The notes beneath the pieces were generated by a model, which made no database searches, was not told the origin of the DNA, and saw nothing but the letters and a program-made list of their open reading frames with translations. 8,789 nt of DNA. It comes from Planctomycetota bacterium. Its GTDB lineage: Bacteria; Planctomycetota; Phycisphaerae; UBA1845; Fen-1342. A program made the translations under genes and the position numbers. This document shows, piece after piece, positions 6,421-8,789 of this stretch. The stretch lies in assembly GCA_030616465.1 (NCBI GenBank), contig JAUWXH010000047.1, forward strand, positions 1 to 8,789, in the 5' to 3' direction. The first letter of the stretch is position 1; the number at the start of each line of letters is the position of its first letter.

Positions 6421-6918
6421 TTACCCCTTCGCCCGTTTGGCCGCGAGCGACACGAATGTATGCACCACCATCGCGATCACCAATAGGATCGCGCTGACGG
6501 CGTGGATCTCGATCAGCGCCTGCTGATCAGCATACCCGAAGATGGGCACCATTGCCGCCAACCGGGATGATATGACGACAAAACCCAGCACCAGCCCGAT
6601 CCAGAACATGAGCTTCTGGCCGGTATTCAGCCCGCCGTCGGTCGGCGAACCGCCGCTCCCGAACCGACACCGCTCCGCCCAGATGATCGCCGTGGCGGTC
6701 AAGCCGATGATGAAGATCGGCGCGCCGATCATGTGGATAAACAGAAGCCACCCGTCGTTTCCACCGAAGATGAACTTCCCGCCCAGCCCCGTGACGGCCT
6801 GGATCGCCGCACCCACTACCACGACGGCGTACGCCCACCATCCCAGGCGGGATCGCCCACGTGTGGCAGTGCGGTTGCCAGAGGCCGCGGCGGTCGTGCG
6901 GGAACCGTCACTCGCCAT
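6421..6918 (-). CDS. Four-helix b-type cytochrome-like membrane protein
   Basis: The product has 165 residues, with a polar Arg/Ser-rich N-terminus (1-25) and four predicted membrane helices near 27-44, 57-80, 103-120 and 137-159. H62 lies in helix 2; H139 and H153 lie in helix 4, 14 residues apart. A 14-residue His pair in the last helix, with another His in an earlier one, is the known haem-ligand pattern of FdnI/HyaC-type and related membrane cytochromes b. Helix 1 has no His, so perhaps only one haem b is bound. The likely role is moving electrons between the quinone pool and the adjacent heptahaem cytochrome. ATG directly follows the upstream TAG, with a GAGGAGG ribosome binding site 9 nt before it, so the start is well supported. 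Haem binding is inferred from the histidine pattern; a plain DUF membrane protein remains possible. Confidence 0.82.
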   Translation of the reverse strand: MASDGSRTTAAASGNRTATRGRSRLGWWAYAVVVVGAAIQAVTGLGGKFIFGGNDGWLLFIHMIGAPIFIIGLTATAIIWAERCRFGSGGSPTDGGLNTGQKLMFWIGLVLGFVVISSRLAAMVPIFGYADQQALIEIHAVSAILLVIAMVVHTFVSLAAKRAKG

Positions 6919-8789
6919 CTAGCGGAACCTCCTCAGCAAGCCGTCGAGCCCGCCCAGTACGTAATGGAGCAGGACCAGCGCCAGCAAACCGACGCAGACG
7001 ACTCCGAACCACTTGAACGCGGGTCGGAAGGTGAAGCCGATCCCCCACGCCCGTGACAGGATCGGGGCTTCGCCGCGCAGCGCGTGCATGGTCCGGATCG
7101 GCGGCCCGGGGTTCGCCGTGCTGTCCATGGCGTTGATGCGGCCGAAGAAGATCGGCCCGCGCTCGTCGTGGCAATCGTTGCAGCCGCGTACGCCGAGAGA
7201 CTGTGATGCCGGGCGGACGTCGTGCGCGATCGACCAGCGGTACGGGGCAGCGCGGGGTTCCAATTCCGACTCATTCTTCGGAAGTATGTCGCATCGGCTA
7301 TCGCCGGCGTGCACGTACATTCGCCCGTCGCGAACGTAGACGGGGGTCTGCCCCTCCTCCCCTTGCTCGGCCAGCACTTTCAAGGCGCTTATGATCTGCT
7401 CGATCTCCAGGGGTTCCCTCTGGGGAGCTTCGTCCTGGAAACGCTCTGGGGCGACGCTTACCACGGCCTGACGGACGGTTTCCATCGGCAACGGCTCAAT
7501 CTGCTCGCCGGCCAGCCTTCCCCAGAACGCCGGCCAGACCAGTCGCTGCGGAGCGATCCCGCCGTCATGCTGGCGGGCGAAGACCGGCCCCACGATCTCG
7601 GGCGGGTCGTCTTCTTCGCGTTCGCGCGTAGCCAGGCCCAGCCCGTGGGTCAGGGCGGTCTGGTATCTGCGCGCGTACAGCTCGGGCCATGGTCCCGAAT
7701 GGCACGTGGTGCAGGTCAGCTTCTCGAAGTGCAATGGCGGCAGGCCGCGGTGCTGCGGGTGCGGCGCGCCGTATCGGCCGCCGAGCGAGACCGCGTCCTC
7801 GTCCCCGCCCTGCGTGCCGAGGTGGCAGCCTTCGCACGAGAACGCCGCCGCCGCTGGCTTGCCGCGCTCGGCCGCTTCAGTGGCGTAGCCCCGCGTCATC
7901 ATGTGGTCGATCCCGTGGCGGTGGCAATCGACGCACAGCAGCCCCGCGGCCAAGTGCACATCCTGCGACGCAGCCAGATGCTCCGCCGCGTGTGGACCGG
8001 CCTCGCGGAACGAATGGCAGAAGTAGCAACGCTCGTTCGGCGGGCGACGAGTGATGTTGAAGAACACACGATCGTCCGGGTCAAACCGGCGCTTATCCCA
8101 CACCAACCGCGGCCCGGCCCGCTCGGGGAAGTCCGGGTCGGGCGGCATCAGCGGGTCCCAGTCGTCGGGCGCTTTGCGCGCCTCGCCGCGCACCACCGCC
8201 AACCCCAGCGCGACGGTCGGGGCCCACTTGAAGTTCTCCATCTCGATCTGGCGGGCCGCCTCAGCCGGATCGTGCTGCTGATCCGCGCTGTGGCAGAACA
8301 TGCAGTCGATCTCGAGCTTGCCGGAAATGCCCCAGCGCACCGCTTGTGGCGACCGCTGCACCTGTTCGTCGCTCGGCTCGCCGAACCCGCCCCCGGGAAT
8401 ATGGTGGCCGAACCGCATTACCATGTCCCAGTCGCTCAGGCCGACCTCTTCGGGCGTAAACGTGCCGGGCCACTTGCGGCCCGAGATCGGCAACTGCGTC
8501 CCCGTCGCCGGGTCGACCAAAAGCCACGGCTCACCCCGCCGTCCCGCCGCAACCCCCTCGTTCGACGCGTTGAAGTGCCATCCCCCGGCGATCACGGCGT
8601 ACGGGTGACACTTGGCGCAGGTCGTCCGCGGCGAATACGGCCCGGCGAACTCGTCCTCGGGATCGATCACCACCCCGTCGTGGTCGTAGAGCGTGATGCG
8701 GTGGACGTACGGCGCCCGGCTGTCGGTGCGCAGCAACTCCGCCTCTTGATCCGAGACGTCCTGGCCCGCCGAGGGCGGCACCACCACCC
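6919..8789 (-). CDS. Membrane-anchored heptahaem c-type cytochrome (5' end off window)
   Basis: Open to the right edge, so the N-terminus and any signal peptide are missing; the GTG at 8787 is only the first in-window start candidate. Numbering from it (622 residues), there are seven CxxCH haem c sites at residues 57-61, 162-166, 254-258, 285-289, 318-322, 359-363 and 536-540. A hydrophobic helix near residues 591-614, followed by a short Arg-rich tail (LLRRFR), looks like a C-terminal membrane anchor, so the haem domain should face the periplasm. Many extra histidines (for example H71, H128, H129, H270, H278, H291) could be distal haem ligands. Residues 364-535 have no CxxCH and one cysteine (C499), which separates six clustered haems from the last. 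The TAG stop abuts the ATG of a b-type cytochrome-like gene, so the pair probably forms a quinone-linked electron-transfer unit. I cannot assign a characterised multihaem family or a terminal substrate; a catalytic role is possible but unproven. Confidence 0.93.
   Translation of the reverse strand, partial: VVVPPSAGQDVSDQEAELLRTDSRAPYVHRITLYDHDGVVIDPEDEFAGPYSPRTTCAKCHPYAVIAGGWHFNASNEGVAAGRRGEPWLLVDPATGTQLPISGRKWPGTFTPEEVGLSDWDMVMRFGHHIPGGGFGEPSDEQVQRSPQAVRWGISGKLEIDCMFCHSADQQHDPAEAARQIEMENFKWAPTVALGLAVVRGEARKAPDDWDPLMPPDPDFPERAGPRLVWDKRRFDPDDRVFFNITRRPPNERCYFCHSFREAGPHAAEHLAASQDVHLAAGLLCVDCHRHGIDHMMTRGYATEAAERGKPAAAAFSCEGCHLGTQGGDEDAVSLGGRYGAPHPQHRGLPPLHFEKLTCTTCHSGPWPELYARRYQTALTHGLGLATREREEDDPPEIVGPVFARQHDGGIAPQRLVWPAFWGRLAGEQIEPLPMETVRQAVVSVAPERFQDEAPQREPLEIEQIISALKVLAEQGEEGQTPVYVRDGRMYVHAGDSRCDILPKNESELEPRAAPYRWSIAHDVRPASQSLGVRGCNDCHDERGPIFFGRINAMDSTANPGPPIRTMHALRGEAPILSRAWGIGFTFRPAFKWFGVVCVGLLALVLLHYVLGGLDGLLRRFR

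Noticed and set aside
5677..6486. 269-codon plus-strand open frame
   Set aside because: Antisense to the discoidin-like gene, which has a signal peptide and fold pattern; this frame is Val/Leu/Arg-rich with no motif.

Overview
The window is GC-rich and carries one tightly packed, co-directional block of seven genes, all on the minus strand, so transcription runs from the right edge to the left edge. Both ends are cut: the first gene (multihaem cytochrome) lacks its N-terminus and the last (HEAT-repeat protein) lacks its C-terminus. The gene mix suggests a member of the Planctomycetota or a close PVC relative. It includes a Tat-exported Gfo/Idh/MocA oxidoreductase, an exported HEAT-repeat protein and a TIGR03663/Agl23-type GT-C membrane protein. 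Several small GC-rich hairpin repeats of a kind I associate with planctomycete genomes point the same way. This placement is an inference; there is no rRNA or marker gene here.

Layout in transcription order: heptahaem c-type cytochrome with a C-terminal membrane anchor (8789-6919, partial); four-helix b-type cytochrome-like membrane protein (6918-6421); secreted discoidin-like (F5/8 type C) protein (6414-5638); Agl23-like GT-C membrane protein (5641-4004); ApbE-type FAD:protein FMN transferase (4007-3057); Tat-signal Gfo/Idh/MocA oxidoreductase (3015-1723); and HEAT-repeat protein (1711 to the left edge). The junctions are a stop directly followed by a start (TAG then ATG), a 6-nt gap, two ATGA overlaps, a 41-nt gap and an 11-nt gap. 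This is strong evidence for a single transcript whose promoter lies off the right edge.

The first two genes look like an electron-transfer pair: a quinone-reactive-type haem b subunit beside an anchored, outward-facing heptahaem cytochrome c. ApbE would fit as a maturase for a flavinylated redox partner, but no FMN-binding target domain is encoded in the window. The discoidin-like, GT-C and Gfo/Idh genes point to the cell envelope and to glycans. Why redox and glycan functions share one operon is unclear.

The main oddity is at about 1330-1650. A cluster of alternating short hairpin repeats, including two inverted copies of a ~52-bp unit, lies between the best ribosome binding site/start of the HEAT-repeat gene and its apparent signal peptide. 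The reading frame stays open through the whole cluster. A similar short palindromic repeat appears in frame inside a loop of the Agl23-like protein, and another directly follows the apbE stop codon. No tRNA, rRNA, CRISPR, insertion sequence or plus-strand gene is supported.
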